From NCBI GenBank assembly GCA_026125925.1, contig JAHCKF010000007.1, positions 1 to 28,524 on the forward strand: a stretch of 28,524 bases of DNA, given 5' to 3'. This document shows positions 15,729-25,514 of this stretch, piece after piece; positions within the stretch are counted from its first letter, which is position 1, and each line of letters begins with the position of its first letter. The position numbers and the translations under genes are program-made. The notes below the pieces were generated by a model. That model was not told where the DNA came from, searched no databases, and was given only the letters and a program-made list of their open reading frames with translations. The DNA is from Pseudolabrys sp. GTDB lineage: Bacteria; Pseudomonadota; Alphaproteobacteria; Rhizobiales; Xanthobacteraceae.

Positions 15729-16612
15729 GCGGTCCTCCGATAGATGGTGCGACCGACGAGGCTGATTCCGGGATGGACGCCGTTGAGGGATTCCGAATGC
15801 CCGATGTAGAGGAAACCACCGGGCCGGATCATGGCGGTGAAGCGATCGATCAACTGCATCTTCGTTGGCGTATCGAAATAGATCATGACGTTGCGGCAGA
15901 AGATGGCATCGAACGGCCCCTTGAACGGCCACGTCTCCATCAGATTGAGGCGCTTGAAGGCGATCAGGCTGCGCACCGCACGCGCTACCGCCATGTTGTC
16001 CGCCTTGCCGGCCGCGCGTTCGAAGTATTCGTGATAGGGACGCGGCACTTCCTCGAGCGAGGTCGAGGGATATTCGCCGCGCGTGCCGCGGGCGACCATT
16101 TCGGTGTCGATATCGGTAGCGAGGATCCGCACGTCCTGCCGCTCGACATCGCGAATTTCGCGCTTCAGCACCATGGCGATCGTGTAGGGCTCCTCGCCAC
16201 TGGAGCAGCCCGCCGACCACACCCGTAGGCGGCCGCCCGTCCTGTTCCGCGCATACGGTGCAGCGATGTGGTCGCGGAAGTGATCGAAGTGATGCGACTC
16301 GCGAAAAAACTTCGTCAGATTGGTCGATATCGCGTTGATGAAGTTCTCGCGCTCGGCGTCGGTCTCGTCGAGATAATTGCGGTATTCGGCAAAGGAGCGA
16401 AGTCCGAGCGCGCGCAGGCGACGAGACAATCGGCTGTACACGAGGTTGCGCTTGCTATCCGCAAGCGCAATACCGGCATACTGATAGGCGAGCTCGACGA
16501 AGCCGCGGAAGTCGGCGTCCGAGAAGGGAAACTCGCGCATGGCGTCATTCGGCGAAGGCAGCGGCGGGACCGCCGGCATCGCCGTTGTACGTGACGCTGA
16601 TGTCGTCTTCAT
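15725..16612 (-). CDS. cheR: Chemotaxis MCP methyltransferase CheR
   Basis: This 295-residue S-adenosylmethionine-dependent methyltransferase methylates glutamates of MCPs. It has the helical N-terminal domain (about 28-110, including SRLSRRLRALGL) that contacts receptor methylation sites. The catalytic domain follows, with the SAM loop VWSAGCSSGEEPYTIA (about 131-146), ATDIDTEMV, and FCRNVMIYFD near 238-247. It starts 88 bp after mcp1 and ends inside the cheD start codon. The first 25 residues are a Pro/Ser-rich leader, so M25 is an alternative start. The DWKEF/AWKEF tails of the neighbouring MCPs fit the pentapeptide that tethers CheR in many bacteria. Confidence 0.95.
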   Translation of the reverse strand: MKTTSASRTTAMPAVPPLPSPNDAMREFPFSDADFRGFVELAYQYAGIALADSKRNLVYSRLSRRLRALGLRSFAEYRNYLDETDAERENFINAISTNLTKFFRESHHFDHFRDHIAAPYARNRTGGRLRVWSAGCSSGEEPYTIAMVLKREIRDVERQDVRILATDIDTEMVARGTRGEYPSTSLEEVPRPYHEYFERAAGKADNMAVARAVRSLIAFKRLNLMETWPFKGPFDAIFCRNVMIYFDTPTKMQLIDRFTAMIRPGGFLYIGHSESLNGVHPGISLVGRTIYRRTA

Positions 16613-16700
16613 TGCGAGAGGTCTCTCTACTCGGTGCCTGTTCGAGCTACGTTTAGTTCGATCCGCGTGGCGCGAATGAGCGCCGGGCGATTACCAGCCG

Positions 16701-18521
16701 TTAGAACTCTTTCCAATCATCGGCCTTGACCGCTGTCGCCAGCGCGGCCTGCATGCGGCGAGCCGGGCCGACATTCGCCGAACCGCGAGCTGATACCGCG
16801 GCATGAGCGATCGCCGGCCTTTTCATCGCAGGTGCCGATCGTGCCGGGGCCGGCGCGACACGCATCGCCGGCTGGGTTGCTGCCGTCATCGGCGCACGCG
16901 CATCGTGACCGGCGGCGATCTGGAAGAACGCGACCTGGCTGTCCATCGCCTTGGCCTGCTGTTCCAATGTCTTCGCGGTGGCCGCGTTTTCTTCGACCAA
17001 CGCCGAGTTCTGCTGCGTCACTTCATCCATCTGCGTCAGAGCACGGTTGATCTCGTCGATGCCGGTCGCCTGTTCGGCAGAGGCGTTGGCGATCTCGGCA
17101 ACAACGACCGAAACCTTCTTGATCGACTCGACGATCTCGTTGAGCGACTGTCCTGCCTTGTTGACGAGATCGACGCCGTCTTTCACCTGGCCGTTTGAGT
17201 TGGTGATGAGGTCCTTGATGTCCTTGGCGGCCTGCGACGAGCGTTGCGCCAGGCTGCGGACCTCGGAAGCCACGACGGCGAAGCCGCGTCCGGCTTCGCC
17301 GGCGCGCGCCGCTTCTACCGCGGCGTTGAGTGCCAGGAGGTTGGTCTGACGCGCAATCTCGTCGATGACGCCGATAATGTCGGAAATCTTGCGCGACGAC
17401 TCTTCGATCCGCGCCATGGCGTCGACGGCCTTGGCGACGACCTGTCCGCCTCGATCCGCCACTTCACGGGTGACGTTGGCGTCCTGATTGGCAAGCTGAG
17501 CGTTCTCCGCGTTCTTGCGTACGGTCGCGGCGAGCTCTTCCATGGCCGCGGAGGTCTGCTCAAGGCTCGCGGCCTGCTCTTCGGTCCGCTGCGACAGATC
17601 GGTCGTCGAGGTCGCGATCTCAGCCGAGGCGTTGGTGACTTCACGGCCCGACGATATGATCTCCGCGATCGTGCTGCTGACCCTCTGCGCCATCGACTGG
17701 ACGGCGGCGGCAATCTGGCCTACTTCATCCTTACGGTCGGTGCCTGGTACCGTGATGGCGAAGTTGCCCTCGGCGACGGTTTCCAGCGGTGCCACCAGGG
17801 CCCGCAGCGGACGGGCGATCATCACTGTACCCAGCAGAGCGGTGAGAGCCATCACGGCGATCGCCACGACGCCGAGTACGATCGTGACGAGGCTGGCGAA
17901 GTTCACGGCCTGCTGCGCTGCAGCCTTGGACTCTTCCGCGGCCTTGGTCGTCGCAACGACGATTTCATCGGTCATTTTTATGATGGCCTGGGCAGCGGGG
18001 ATCGCCTTCACGGCGCCCTTGGCTGCGGAGTCTTCCAGTTGGTCGATCCGCGCCTTGTCGGCTTCCGACAGGGCACCGCCCTTGGCTTTGTCCTGAATGG
18101 CGATGATTTCGCGTCGCCCGGCCTGCAGGTCGCCAACGACCGCCGCGTAGATCGCGCCATTCGTCTTCATCAGCTTCGTCTGATCGACCCGCGCAGGGAT
18201 CGTCGTCGTCGAGGCGATATGATCAACTTTCTCTACGAACTCGGCGTAAGCCTTCTTGTAGTCACCGAACTGCGTTTCGAGAGACTTGATGTCGTTCGCC
18301 TGCCGGATATACGTCGCGGCAATTCGCATCCCGCGGACGGCGCCTTTCGCGAGCGCGGCGTCGAGGGCGAGGTCGGTGCGCCGGTCGGTCGCCTCGTTCG
18401 AGGTTCTGATTTGTGAGGCCGTCATCAATTGACTGATGATAAGGACGGCGACGAGGCCAATCGTGATGGCCGACATGGCCGCTAGTTTCAGACCGATGCG
18501 AAGATTCGACAGCCGCAGCAT
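16701..18521 (-). CDS. Methyl-accepting chemotaxis protein (mcp1)
   Basis: This 606-residue transmembrane chemoreceptor has TM1 at about 11-33 and a roughly 175-residue periplasmic helical sensor (likely four-helix bundle). TM2 lies at about 208-236, followed by a HAMP domain ([19 protein letters not shown], about 236-285). The cytoplasmic coiled coil has the hairpin tip [20 protein letters not shown], which contacts CheW/CheA. A flexible Ala/Pro-rich linker of about 50 residues leads to the conserved tail element [11 protein letters not shown] and the final DWKEF, a W-x2-F pentapeptide of the CheR/CheB-tether kind. It follows cheW by 90 bp. The ligand is unknown, and the sensor differs from those of mcp2 and mcp3 while the signalling halves are close paralogues. 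Confidence 0.95.
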   Translation of the reverse strand: MLRLSNLRIGLKLAAMSAITIGLVAVLIISQLMTASQIRTSNEATDRRTDLALDAALAKGAVRGMRIAATYIRQANDIKSLETQFGDYKKAYAEFVEKVDHIASTTTIPARVDQTKLMKTNGAIYAAVVGDLQAGRREIIAIQDKAKGGALSEADKARIDQLEDSAAKGAVKAIPAAQAIIKMTDEIVVATTKAAEESKAAAQQAVNFASLVTIVLGVVAIAVMALTALLGTVMIARPLRALVAPLETVAEGNFAITVPGTDRKDEVGQIAAAVQSMAQRVSSTIAEIISSGREVTNASAEIATSTTDLSQRTEEQAASLEQTSAAMEELAATVRKNAENAQLANQDANVTREVADRGGQVVAKAVDAMARIEESSRKISDIIGVIDEIARQTNLLALNAAVEAARAGEAGRGFAVVASEVRSLAQRSSQAAKDIKDLITNSNGQVKDGVDLVNKAGQSLNEIVESIKKVSVVVAEIANASAEQATGIDEINRALTQMDEVTQQNSALVEENAATAKTLEQQAKAMDSQVAFFQIAAGHDARAPMTAATQPAMRVAPAPARSAPAMKRPAIAHAAVSARGSANVGPARRMQAALATAVKADDWKEF

Positions 18522-18572
18522 TTCAATTGATTTCCAGAAGAGGGCGTTGCGTTCGAAGAGAAGAAGCGTGAA

Positions 18573-18604
18573 CGCCGGCCGCTGCAGTAGGCTGCGGGCC
18601 GGCG
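18573..18604 (-). terminator. Intercistronic GC hairpin between cheW and mcp1
   Basis: CGCCGGCC (18573-18580) pairs perfectly with GGCCGGCG (18597-18604) around a 16-base loop that can extend the stem. It starts 8 bases after the cheW stop. No U-tract follows on the minus strand, so processing or partial termination is more likely than a full stop. Confidence 0.35.
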
Positions 18605-18611
18605 CATGGCC

Positions 18612-19133
18612 TTAGTGCTCGGTACCGGCGTCATCCTGTACCGACAGCAGATTCGGCAGGTCGATCAGCGCGATCATGACATTGTCGTGGGTGACCAGGC
18701 CGGAGAGGAAGTCCGTCTGATGACCGTTGCCGGTTCGCGGCACCTTTTGGATCTGCGCTGCATCGACTGAAACGATGTCGAGCACGCGATCGCCGATCAG
18801 GCCGATCTGGCGGCCGCCGATCTGCACGATGATCACGATGTGCAGCGGTGTCGTCTCGGTGAGGCCCTGGCCAAAGCGGCAACGCAGATCGACGATCGGA
18901 ACGATCGCACCGCGCAGGTTCAGGACGCCGCGGACATATTCCGGCTGCTTCGGCAGGTGCGTGATATCGGACCAGCCCTTGATCTCGCGCACCGCCATGA
19001 TGTCGACGCCGTACTGATCATCGCCGATCGCGAAGCTGATGAATTGTGTCTGGTTGCCCGCGCTGTGAGCGGCGCCGGAGCCGTTCCAGTCGTTCGGCTG
19101 TACGGCGGTGTCCGTAGCGGCTAACTGATTCAT
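18612..19133 (-). CDS. cheW: Chemotaxis coupling protein CheW
   Basis: This 173-residue adaptor links MCP tips to CheA. It has the CheW SH3-like double barrel: FISFAIGDDQYGVDIMAVREI, then LPKQPEYVRGVLNLRGAIVPIVDLR (the conserved core), LIGDRVLDIVSVD, and a final MIALIDLPNLL. The frame is open for 45 more codons, but the region before MNQL is not CheW-like, so the ATG at 19133 is chosen; its ribosome-binding site is weak. It is the only CheW in the window, although three MCPs are present. A 283-bp gap to mcp2 upstream suggests it may begin its own transcript. Confidence 0.93.
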   Translation of the reverse strand: MNQLAATDTAVQPNDWNGSGAAHSAGNQTQFISFAIGDDQYGVDIMAVREIKGWSDITHLPKQPEYVRGVLNLRGAIVPIVDLRCRFGQGLTETTPLHIVIIVQIGGRQIGLIGDRVLDIVSVDAAQIQKVPRTGNGHQTDFLSGLVTHDNVMIALIDLPNLLSVQDDAGTEH

Positions 19134-19381
19134 GAGATCGTGACTCGCCCGTGATGGCCGTGAGGCCGGTGACATACACACCGCACCCAAGGCACCGCGT
19201 GAACCCGGCGCGATGGCGCGGTTCCGCGAGCCTCTGGCGGCAATGGGCGTCGCTCGTGCGATTCCCACGCGGGAAGTCTAGAAAAGCGCCGTGACAAAAG
19301 ACTTTAATTGTCCCTAGAGACGGCAGGATAATGTGAATTGATAAAATAGATTATTAAAGCGACTGCACAGATGGACGGTTG
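19134..19381. promoter_or_regulatory. Spacer upstream of cheW, likely promoter region
   Basis: The stretch around 19270-19370 is clearly more AT-rich than its surroundings (for example TTTAATTG, and TAAAATAGATTATTAAA on the plus strand). No gene is seen. It probably holds a promoter for cheW-mcp1-cheRDB and downstream genes. Individual boxes could not be assigned. Confidence 0.35.
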
Positions 19382-19405
19382 CCGGATGCCGAACTCGGCA
19401 TCCGG
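19382..19405 (-). terminator. Hairpin downstream of mcp2
   Basis: CCGGATGCCG-AACT-CGGCATCCGG is a perfect 10-bp stem with a 4-base loop, 11 bases past the mcp2 stop. No strong U-tract follows at once; a T-rich stretch appears about 25 bases on. It is a probable 3' end of an mcp3-mcp2 transcript. Confidence 0.5.
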
Positions 19406-19416
19406 GCACCGCAATC

Positions 19417-21195
19417 CTAGAACTCCTTCCAGGCGTCCTCGTCCACTGCTGCCGCCAGGGCGGTCTGCATCCGGCGGGCCGGACCCAAACGAGTGGCGGC
19501 CGGCGCGGCCCGCCCGACAGTTTTAACCGCCGCCGGCTTGGCCCCGGCAATCGGCGGAACCGCAGGCCGCGGCGCCGCAGCGGGCACATCGTGACCCGCC
19601 GCGATCTGAAAGAAGGCCACCTGCTCATCCATGGCCTTGGCTTGATGCTCGAGCGTCTTGGCGGTCGCCGCATTTTCCTCGACGAGCGCCGAGTTCTGCT
19701 GCGTCGCCTGATCCATTTGGTTGAGCGCCCGATTGATCTCGTCGATGCCGGTGGCCTGCTCGGCGCTGGCATTGGCGATTTCGGATACGACGACGGCGAC
19801 CTTCTTGATCGACGCGACGATCTCGGCCAGCGACTCGCCGGCCTTGTTGACCAGTTGGACGCCGTCCTTCACCTCGCCGTTCGAACTGGTGATCAGGTCC
19901 TTGATGTCCTTGGCCGCCTGCGACGAGCGCTGCGCCAGGCTGCGAACCTCGGAGGCAACCACGGCAAAACCGCGGCCAGCCTCGCCGGCGCGCGCGGCTT
20001 CCACCGCGGCGTTGAGCGCCAGCAGGTTGGTCTGCCGCGCGATCTCATCGATGACACCGATGATGTCGGAAATCCTGCGCGACGACTCCTCAATGCGCGC
20101 CATCGCCTTGACGGCGCGGCCGACCACCTCGCCGCCGCGATCGGCCACGTTCTGGGTCGCGCTGGCGTCACGGTTGGCGAGCTGGGCGTTCTCGGCGTTC
20201 TTGCGCACCGTCGCCGATAGCTGTTCCATGGCGGCCGACGTCTCTTCGAGACTCGCCGCCTGTTCTTCGGTGCGCTGCGACAGATCCGTGGTCGAGGTGG
20301 CGATCTCGGCCGAGGCGTTGGTGACTTCGCGACCCGACGCCTTGATCTCTGCGATGGTGGTGCTGACCTTCTGCGCCATCGACTGGACGGCAGCGGCGAT
20401 GTGGCCGATTTCGTCGCCCCGATCAGCCCCCGGCACGGAAATGGCAAAATTGCCCGCCGCAACGCTTTCGAGCGGAACGAGCAAGGCGCGCAATGGCCGA
20501 CCGATCGTGACGACACCGATGACTGCCGAGATCGCCAGGATGGCGATCGCCAGAAGCCCAACCGCAAAGCCGATGGCGCCGCTCGACGACATCGTCGCCA
20601 CGGCGGCTTCGAAACCCTTCGCCGCGTCCTGCGACACCTGCGCACCGAGATTCGCCACGCTGTTCTCGATCTCCATGCCGATCGGACGAAGGCCGTCGCG
20701 CGCGAAACGTTGGATTTCGGTCGTCAGCCGATCGGCCTTGTCGACTTCGTCGGGCAGTCCATTACTGCGCAGCGTGAGGATCTCGCCTTTTGTCGCGCCG
20801 ATCTTTCCGGCGTCGGCCGCGTATCGATCGACGAGGGACTTGATCTTTTCAGCCTGGGTGCGGCGATCGGGCTGGACGAAAGTCGGAATCATCGCGTCGA
20901 TCTGATCACGCGCCGACTTGTGATAACTCTTAATCTGCGCCAGCGTCCGGGCGAGGTCGTCCTTCGAGGCCGACACCAGCGATTCATTCACGGCGAACTG
21001 CATGCCGCGCTCGGCGGCCAGGATCGACTGCAGATCGCGGGCCTTGAGCAGGCGCTCATTCGCGGCGTGGACCGCGCTTGAAACCGACGAATCGGCGCGC
21101 ATCTGGTTGGCCAGAATGCCGGCCACCAACAGGATGCCAAGACCCGATATGACTGCGAGTTTGATGCTGATCCTGACGTCCGAAAGCTTGAACAT
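19417..21195 (-). CDS. Methyl-accepting chemotaxis protein (mcp2)
   Basis: This 592-residue chemoreceptor has the same layout as mcp1. TM1 is at about 11-31. The periplasmic helical sensor begins [22 protein letters not shown] and includes [20 protein letters not shown], a pattern common in four-helix-bundle and nitrate/nitrite-sensing-type sensors (weak hint). TM2 is [21 protein letters not shown], followed by a HAMP domain and a signalling coiled coil with the tip [17 protein letters not shown] short Pro/Ala-rich linker and the conserved [11 protein letters not shown] element lead to the terminal AWKEF. The start has GGGGGGGA just upstream. It follows mcp3 by 89 bp and ends in a hairpin. 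Confidence 0.95.
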   Translation of the reverse strand: MFKLSDVRISIKLAVISGLGILLVAGILANQMRADSSVSSAVHAANERLLKARDLQSILAAERGMQFAVNESLVSASKDDLARTLAQIKSYHKSARDQIDAMIPTFVQPDRRTQAEKIKSLVDRYAADAGKIGATKGEILTLRSNGLPDEVDKADRLTTEIQRFARDGLRPIGMEIENSVANLGAQVSQDAAKGFEAAVATMSSSGAIGFAVGLLAIAILAISAVIGVVTIGRPLRALLVPLESVAAGNFAISVPGADRGDEIGHIAAAVQSMAQKVSTTIAEIKASGREVTNASAEIATSTTDLSQRTEEQAASLEETSAAMEQLSATVRKNAENAQLANRDASATQNVADRGGEVVGRAVKAMARIEESSRRISDIIGVIDEIARQTNLLALNAAVEAARAGEAGRGFAVVASEVRSLAQRSSQAAKDIKDLITSSNGEVKDGVQLVNKAGESLAEIVASIKKVAVVVSEIANASAEQATGIDEINRALNQMDQATQQNSALVEENAATAKTLEHQAKAMDEQVAFFQIAAGHDVPAAAPRPAVPPIAGAKPAAVKTVGRAAPAATRLGPARRMQTALAAAVDEDAWKEF

Positions 21196-21284
21196 TATCC
21201 CCCCCGTGCAACACTTGAATCTGCCGATTGGCCGGCGAACCCCACATTCGCGCGACCTCGGCTCAACCGCTTCTCAGCCCGATT

Positions 21285-23162
21285 CTAAAATTCCTTCCAG
21301 TCGTCCTCATTGACGGCCGTCGCCAGCGCGGTCTGCATGCGGCGCGCCGGGCCGATGCTTGCCGCGGGCGATGGCGCCGGTGCGGATGCCGACTTGACCG
21401 GCGCCGGCTTTGCAGAGGCGGTCGATTTAGTGGCTGATTTGACGGCTGGCTGGACAACCGAGTGGACCTTTGCCGGAGCCGTGGCGACTGCGGCCGACGC
21501 CGGCTGCGGCGACGGCTGCGCCGCCACATCATGGCCGGCCGCGATCTGGAAGAACGCCACCTGCTCGTCCATGGCCTTGGCTTGGTGCTCGAGCGTTTTC
21601 GCCGTCGCTGCATTTTCCTCGACCAAGGCCGAGTTCTGCTGCGTGACCTCGTCCATCTGCGTCAGCGCGCGGTTGATCTCGTCGATGCCGGTCGCCTGCT
21701 CGGCAGAGGCGTTGGCGATCTCGGCGACGACGACCGAAACCTTCTTGATCGATTCGACGATCTCGTTGAGCGACGCACCCGCACGATTGACCAGTTGCAC
21801 GCCGTTCTTCACCAGACCGTTCGAGTTCGTAATGAGGTCCTTGATATCCTTGGCGGCCTGCGAAGAACGCTGCGCCAGGCTGCGGACTTCGGAAGCGACG
21901 ACGGCGAAACCGCGTCCGGCTTCGCCGGCGCGCGCCGCTTCCACCGCAGCGTTGAGCGCCAACAGGTTGGTCTGGCGCGCAATCTCGTCAATGACGCCGA
22001 TAATGTCGGAGATCTTGCGCGATGAGTCTTCGATGCGTGCCATCGCCGTCACCGCTTCGCCGACCACGGCGCCGCCCCGTTCGGCGACATCACGCGTGGC
22101 GTTGGCGTCCTGATTGGCGAGTTGGGCGTTCTCGGCATTCTTGCGCACGGTGGCGGCCAGTTCCTCCATCGCCGCGGACGTTTCCTCCAGGCTCGCAGCC
22201 TGCTCCTCGGTGCGTTGCGACAGGTCTGTGGTCGCCGTCGAGATTTCGGCCGAGGCATTTGTGACCTCGCGGCCGGACGCCTTGATCTCGGCAATGGTGG
22301 CGCTGACCTTTTCCGCCATGGCCTGCACCGCCATCGCGATCTGCCCGACCTCGTCCTTGCGGCCGGTGCCCGGCACCACGACCGCGAAATTGCCGCCAGC
22401 AACGCTTTCCAGCGGCGCCACGAGCGCGCGCAGCGGACGCGCGATCGCGGAGACGCCAAGGACCGCGGTGGCAATCAGCATGAGGACCGCGAGGCCGCCA
22501 AGCCCCATGGCGAGGCGGAATGCCGTCGCCTGAGATTGATCGGCCAGTGCTTCGGCCTGCCGGCGCGCGGTTACAGCCTGCTGATCCGTCTCGTCGATCA
22601 GCTTTTCCGCCTCGGCCGCGACCGGCTTCATGTCCATCGCCGTGCCCATCTGCTGAGCATCGAGCATCTCGATGTCCATGCCGAGGGATAGATATTCGCC
22701 CGACTGCTTGACGATGGCGGCCTTCTGCTTTGCCTCGGTGGCGAAACGCTCGGTCATGATCGGAACGATCGCTTCGGCCAGTTTGAGGTATTTGTTGCTC
22801 AGCGCGATGACCTTCTCCACGCGAGCGCGGGCTTCGCCGTCGGTCAGTTGCGGCAGCAGCGGCTCGGCCGTGTCACGGACGTCCTTGAGACGCGCCTGCG
22901 CGACCTGCATCGCCTTTTTCAGATCGGCGTCGTTGCGCGTTGCCAGCACGTCCTGAACCGCCATCTGCAGGCCTCGAAACGAGGCCCGGGTCTTCAGGAT
23001 ACTGCGTCCGATCTCGCTCTGAAGGTCCGCCGCCTGCTGTGACGAATCGACAGCGGCGCTCCCGACGATCTGGCCGACGATCATGCCGAGGACGAGCAGG
23101 ACTCCCAGCCCGGACATGATCGCGAGTTTCGTGCCGATGCGGATATTCGAGAGGTTGAACAT
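21285..23162 (-). CDS. Methyl-accepting chemotaxis protein (mcp3)
   Basis: This 625-residue chemoreceptor is first in the minus-strand series. TM1 is at about 11-31 ([18 protein letters not shown]), with a helical periplasmic sensor to about 205 containing DMEMLDA-like and QADLQSEIG helices. TM2 is [23 protein letters not shown]. It continues with a HAMP domain ([19 protein letters not shown]), a signalling coiled coil with the same tip as mcp1 and mcp2, and a Pro/Ser/Ala-rich linker of about 60 residues. The tail element [14 protein letters not shown] ends in DDWKEF. The cytoplasmic part is nearly identical to that of its neighbours, consistent with tandem duplication and a divergent sensor. 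GGAG lies upstream of the ATG. Confidence 0.95.
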   Translation of the reverse strand: MFNLSNIRIGTKLAIMSGLGVLLVLGMIVGQIVGSAAVDSSQQAADLQSEIGRSILKTRASFRGLQMAVQDVLATRNDADLKKAMQVAQARLKDVRDTAEPLLPQLTDGEARARVEKVIALSNKYLKLAEAIVPIMTERFATEAKQKAAIVKQSGEYLSLGMDIEMLDAQQMGTAMDMKPVAAEAEKLIDETDQQAVTARRQAEALADQSQATAFRLAMGLGGLAVLMLIATAVLGVSAIARPLRALVAPLESVAGGNFAVVVPGTGRKDEVGQIAMAVQAMAEKVSATIAEIKASGREVTNASAEISTATTDLSQRTEEQAASLEETSAAMEELAATVRKNAENAQLANQDANATRDVAERGGAVVGEAVTAMARIEDSSRKISDIIGVIDEIARQTNLLALNAAVEAARAGEAGRGFAVVASEVRSLAQRSSQAAKDIKDLITNSNGLVKNGVQLVNRAGASLNEIVESIKKVSVVVAEIANASAEQATGIDEINRALTQMDEVTQQNSALVEENAATAKTLEHQAKAMDEQVAFFQIAAGHDVAAQPSPQPASAAVATAPAKVHSVVQPAVKSATKSTASAKPAPVKSASAPAPSPAASIGPARRMQTALATAVNEDDWKEF

Positions 23163-23619
23163 TCCGGAGGACTCCCCATTCCAACGCGAGGCAGATTCGA
23201 TGACCGCAAGCAGGCTCGCCCATCATGTGCGCGCACCAGCCTTGCGGCCTTCTGCTCCAGCGCCGCCCAAAAAACGACAGATCGCGAGTGCAGCGGCGAT
23301 TACCGCCGCGCCATGGTTGAACCAAAACGCATAATTAAATTCTTACTTGTTGCATCTTTCGGTTTGTCGATAAACTTTGCCATTCCGGAATATGACGATT
23401 TGAAACAAAGCATTAACGACTGAGCGAACGCGGCCCTCGGCCACACGGCACTGGCGCGTTGGATATCCATTACGGCCACGCCACTGCTCACGGCGACGTC
23501 TGGAGCGTTGCCTTAAATGCCATGTTAATTGAAGTTTGCTCTGGTGGCGGATGGTGTATCCGGATCAGTCGATCGCACAGCCGGGTACGAGTACAAAGTG
23601 CGTTCAGGAACCGCCGCAG
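23163..23619. promoter_or_regulatory. 457-bp divergent intergenic region, mcp3 / short DUF2336
   Basis: No gene is supported. The middle part (about 23330-23420) is AT-rich (CATAATTAAATTCTTAC and similar) and should carry the promoters of the mcp3 series (minus) and of the DUF2336 gene (plus). No flagellar-class or sigma-54 box was recognised. Confidence 0.4.
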
Positions 23620-24228
23620 ATGAGTACGGCCAAGCAATCGCTGATTCTCGAGCTCGATGCCGCGCTCAGCAAGGCGTCGAACTTCCGACAATTGCAGATT
23701 CTGCGGAGCATCACCGACCTGTTCGTGCTCGGCGCCGATTCCTACAGCGAGGAACAGGTGGCGATCTTCGACGACGTGATCACGCGCCTGATTGAGAACA
23801 TGGACCAGCGCTCGCTGGGCGAATTGTCGGCCCGGTTGGCCGATGTCGCCAATCCGCCGAAGGGCGTGGTCGCGCAACTGTCCGGCTCCGACAACATCGC
23901 GATTTCCGGACCTGCGCTGGAGAAGTCGGAAGGCCTGAGCGACGAGGCGCTGGTCAGCATCGCCACCAGCAAAAGTCAGAAGCATCTGAAGGCGATCGCC
24001 GCCCGGCGCAGCTTGAGCGAGGTGGTGACGGATGTCCTGGTGGAGCGTGGCGATCCGGAAGTGTCGCGCCGCGTCAGCGCGAATCTGGGGGCCCGGCTTT
24101 CGGAAATGGGCTTCGTGAAGCTGATCAACCGCGCCAAAAAGGACCGCAGCCTGGCCGATACCATTGCGGGTCGCGACGACCTGCCGCCCGAGCTGGTTCC
24201 GTTTCTCAAGCTTGCCCAGGAATCCTGA
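23620..24228 (+). CDS. DUF2336-like protein, short form
   Basis: This 202-residue protein aligns over its whole length with the N-terminal half of the 358-residue DUF2336 protein at 9028-10104. Shared stretches include ITDLFVLGADSYSEEQVAIFDDV, IAISGPALEKSE, KSQKHLKAIAARRSL and VVTDVLVERGDPEV. It stops just after the segment equivalent to RPEIPRQHFLRLL, so the second helical half is missing. The end is clean, not a ragged pseudogene. The ATG at 23620 is chosen for AGGAA 9 bases upstream; an upstream extension is possible but not DUF2336-like. It is divergent from mcp3, placing a DUF2336 gene at each end of the chemotaxis locus. Function unknown. Confidence 0.82.
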   Translation: MSTAKQSLILELDAALSKASNFRQLQILRSITDLFVLGADSYSEEQVAIFDDVITRLIENMDQRSLGELSARLADVANPPKGVVAQLSGSDNIAISGPALEKSEGLSDEALVSIATSKSQKHLKAIAARRSLSEVVTDVLVERGDPEVSRRVSANLGARLSEMGFVKLINRAKKDRSLADTIAGRDDLPPELVPFLKLAQES

Positions 24229-24286
24229 GGGCCGCCGCGATCCGGCCGGCTGAAGCCGCTTAACAAATTGATTTTAAATGATAATT

Positions 24287-24364
<78 letters not shown>

Positions 24365-24604
24365 CCAAAGAGATTGGCCTGATATAACAATTACATGTCA
24401 GATGCAAAGGCTTCTTCGCCCCAGCACCGGGATTCTTCGATTTAATTTTGCGGGCGCCCGATCCTGGGCCAATTGATGAGGAACAAGCGCATCGGCCGCC
24501 AGCCATGCGCTAATGTCCTAAACCGGCCATCCGGCGACCTCCCGATGGGCGGAAAGCCCCCACTTTTCATCGACTTGACACATGTTCACGCCAAAAGACG
24601 CAGC

Positions 24605-25513
24605 ATGAATGAGGCTGAGGCCCACGATCGCCAAGAGGCGGAGGATGCGTTCGGCGGCAGCCTGACGGCCGCCGCCCGTGCCATCATTGCCGACGCCCGT
24701 TCCGCGCTTTCCGATTCGGAGCTGAGCGATGCGGAGGTGGTGCACGCCATTCGGCGAGCCTTCAAGCGCTGGCGGGCATTAATGCGCCTGTTGGCCGAAC
24801 CGCTCGGCGAACCCGCCGACCGGATGCGCACCGAGGCGCGCGATCTGATGCGCACTTTGTCCGGCAGCCGGGACGTCCAGGCTGCTCTCGATGCGCTGGC
24901 CGACCTCACCAAATCCGACCTGCCATTTTCTGAGACCTCGGTGAAGACCATCGAAGCCCGGCTGACCAAGCTCCGCAGCGAGGCCGAAGCCGCGCATTTC
25001 ACGCCAGAGCTACGTCAACGGGTGGCAGAGTATCTGGAAGCGGCCGAACTGGCGGTCGAGCAATGGTCGCTGGCCGAAATCGAGTTCGATACCATCGCCG
25101 ATGCGATGACGCGCACCTATCGTCGCGGCCGCCAGCTCATTCCGCACCATTGGATGGACGCCGAGGGCGAGCACCTGCACGAATTGCGCAAACGCGTTGT
25201 CGAGCACCGTCATCAGATGGAGCTGCTCGACGCGCTGTGGCCGCGTCTCGCGAAGGTTTGGGCGCAGGAGGCGCAGCGCCTGCGCGAACGTCTCGGCGCC
25301 TGTCAGGACCTCACGGTATTTGCCGGCTACATGGCGCCCCGCGGACCGCTGGCGCCGTGGCGCTCGCGCCTGCAGCCCTTGATCGAGGACCGCCGCACCG
25401 CCCACCTCAACGCCGCCGCCAAATTGGCCAGCCGTCTGTTTGCCGAACGGCCGAAGGCGTTTCGTTCGCGCATTCGCGCGCTGTGGTCGGCGCGGCAGTC
25501 GCTGGCGCGATAG
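24605..25513 (+). CDS. CHAD-domain protein
   Basis: The protein has 302 residues from the ATG at 24605; in-frame ATGs at 24473 and 24545 are possible but add a segment unlike the domain, and no start has a strong ribosome-binding site. Two helical repeats carry the conserved histidine and basic residues of CHAD domains: AEVVHAIRRAFKRWRALMRL in the first half and LHELRKRVVEHRHQMELL in the second, each followed by a helical bundle. CHAD proteins bind polyphosphate or related anions through this basic surface (family knowledge). No CYTH triphosphatase domain is attached. It ends one base before the convergent doxX-type gene. The role in this organism is unknown. Confidence 0.88.
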   Translation: MNEAEAHDRQEAEDAFGGSLTAAARAIIADARSALSDSELSDAEVVHAIRRAFKRWRALMRLLAEPLGEPADRMRTEARDLMRTLSGSRDVQAALDALADLTKSDLPFSETSVKTIEARLTKLRSEAEAAHFTPELRQRVAEYLEAAELAVEQWSLAEIEFDTIADAMTRTYRRGRQLIPHHWMDAEGEHLHELRKRVVEHRHQMELLDALWPRLAKVWAQEAQRLRERLGACQDLTVFAGYMAPRGPLAPWRSRLQPLIEDRRTAHLNAAAKLASRLFAERPKAFRSRIRALWSARQSLAR

Positions 25514-25514
25514 C

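Noticed and set aside
15729..16220. N-terminal extension of the CheD frame across cheR
   Set aside because: The extension lies out of frame over CheR. CheD has an ATGA-coupled start with GGAGG at 15728.
17244..18416. 390-codon plus-strand frame opposite mcp1
   Set aside because: Similar Gly/Arg/Asp-rich antisense frames occur opposite mcp2 and mcp3 because the MCP coding strands are alike. No independent start signal or domain.
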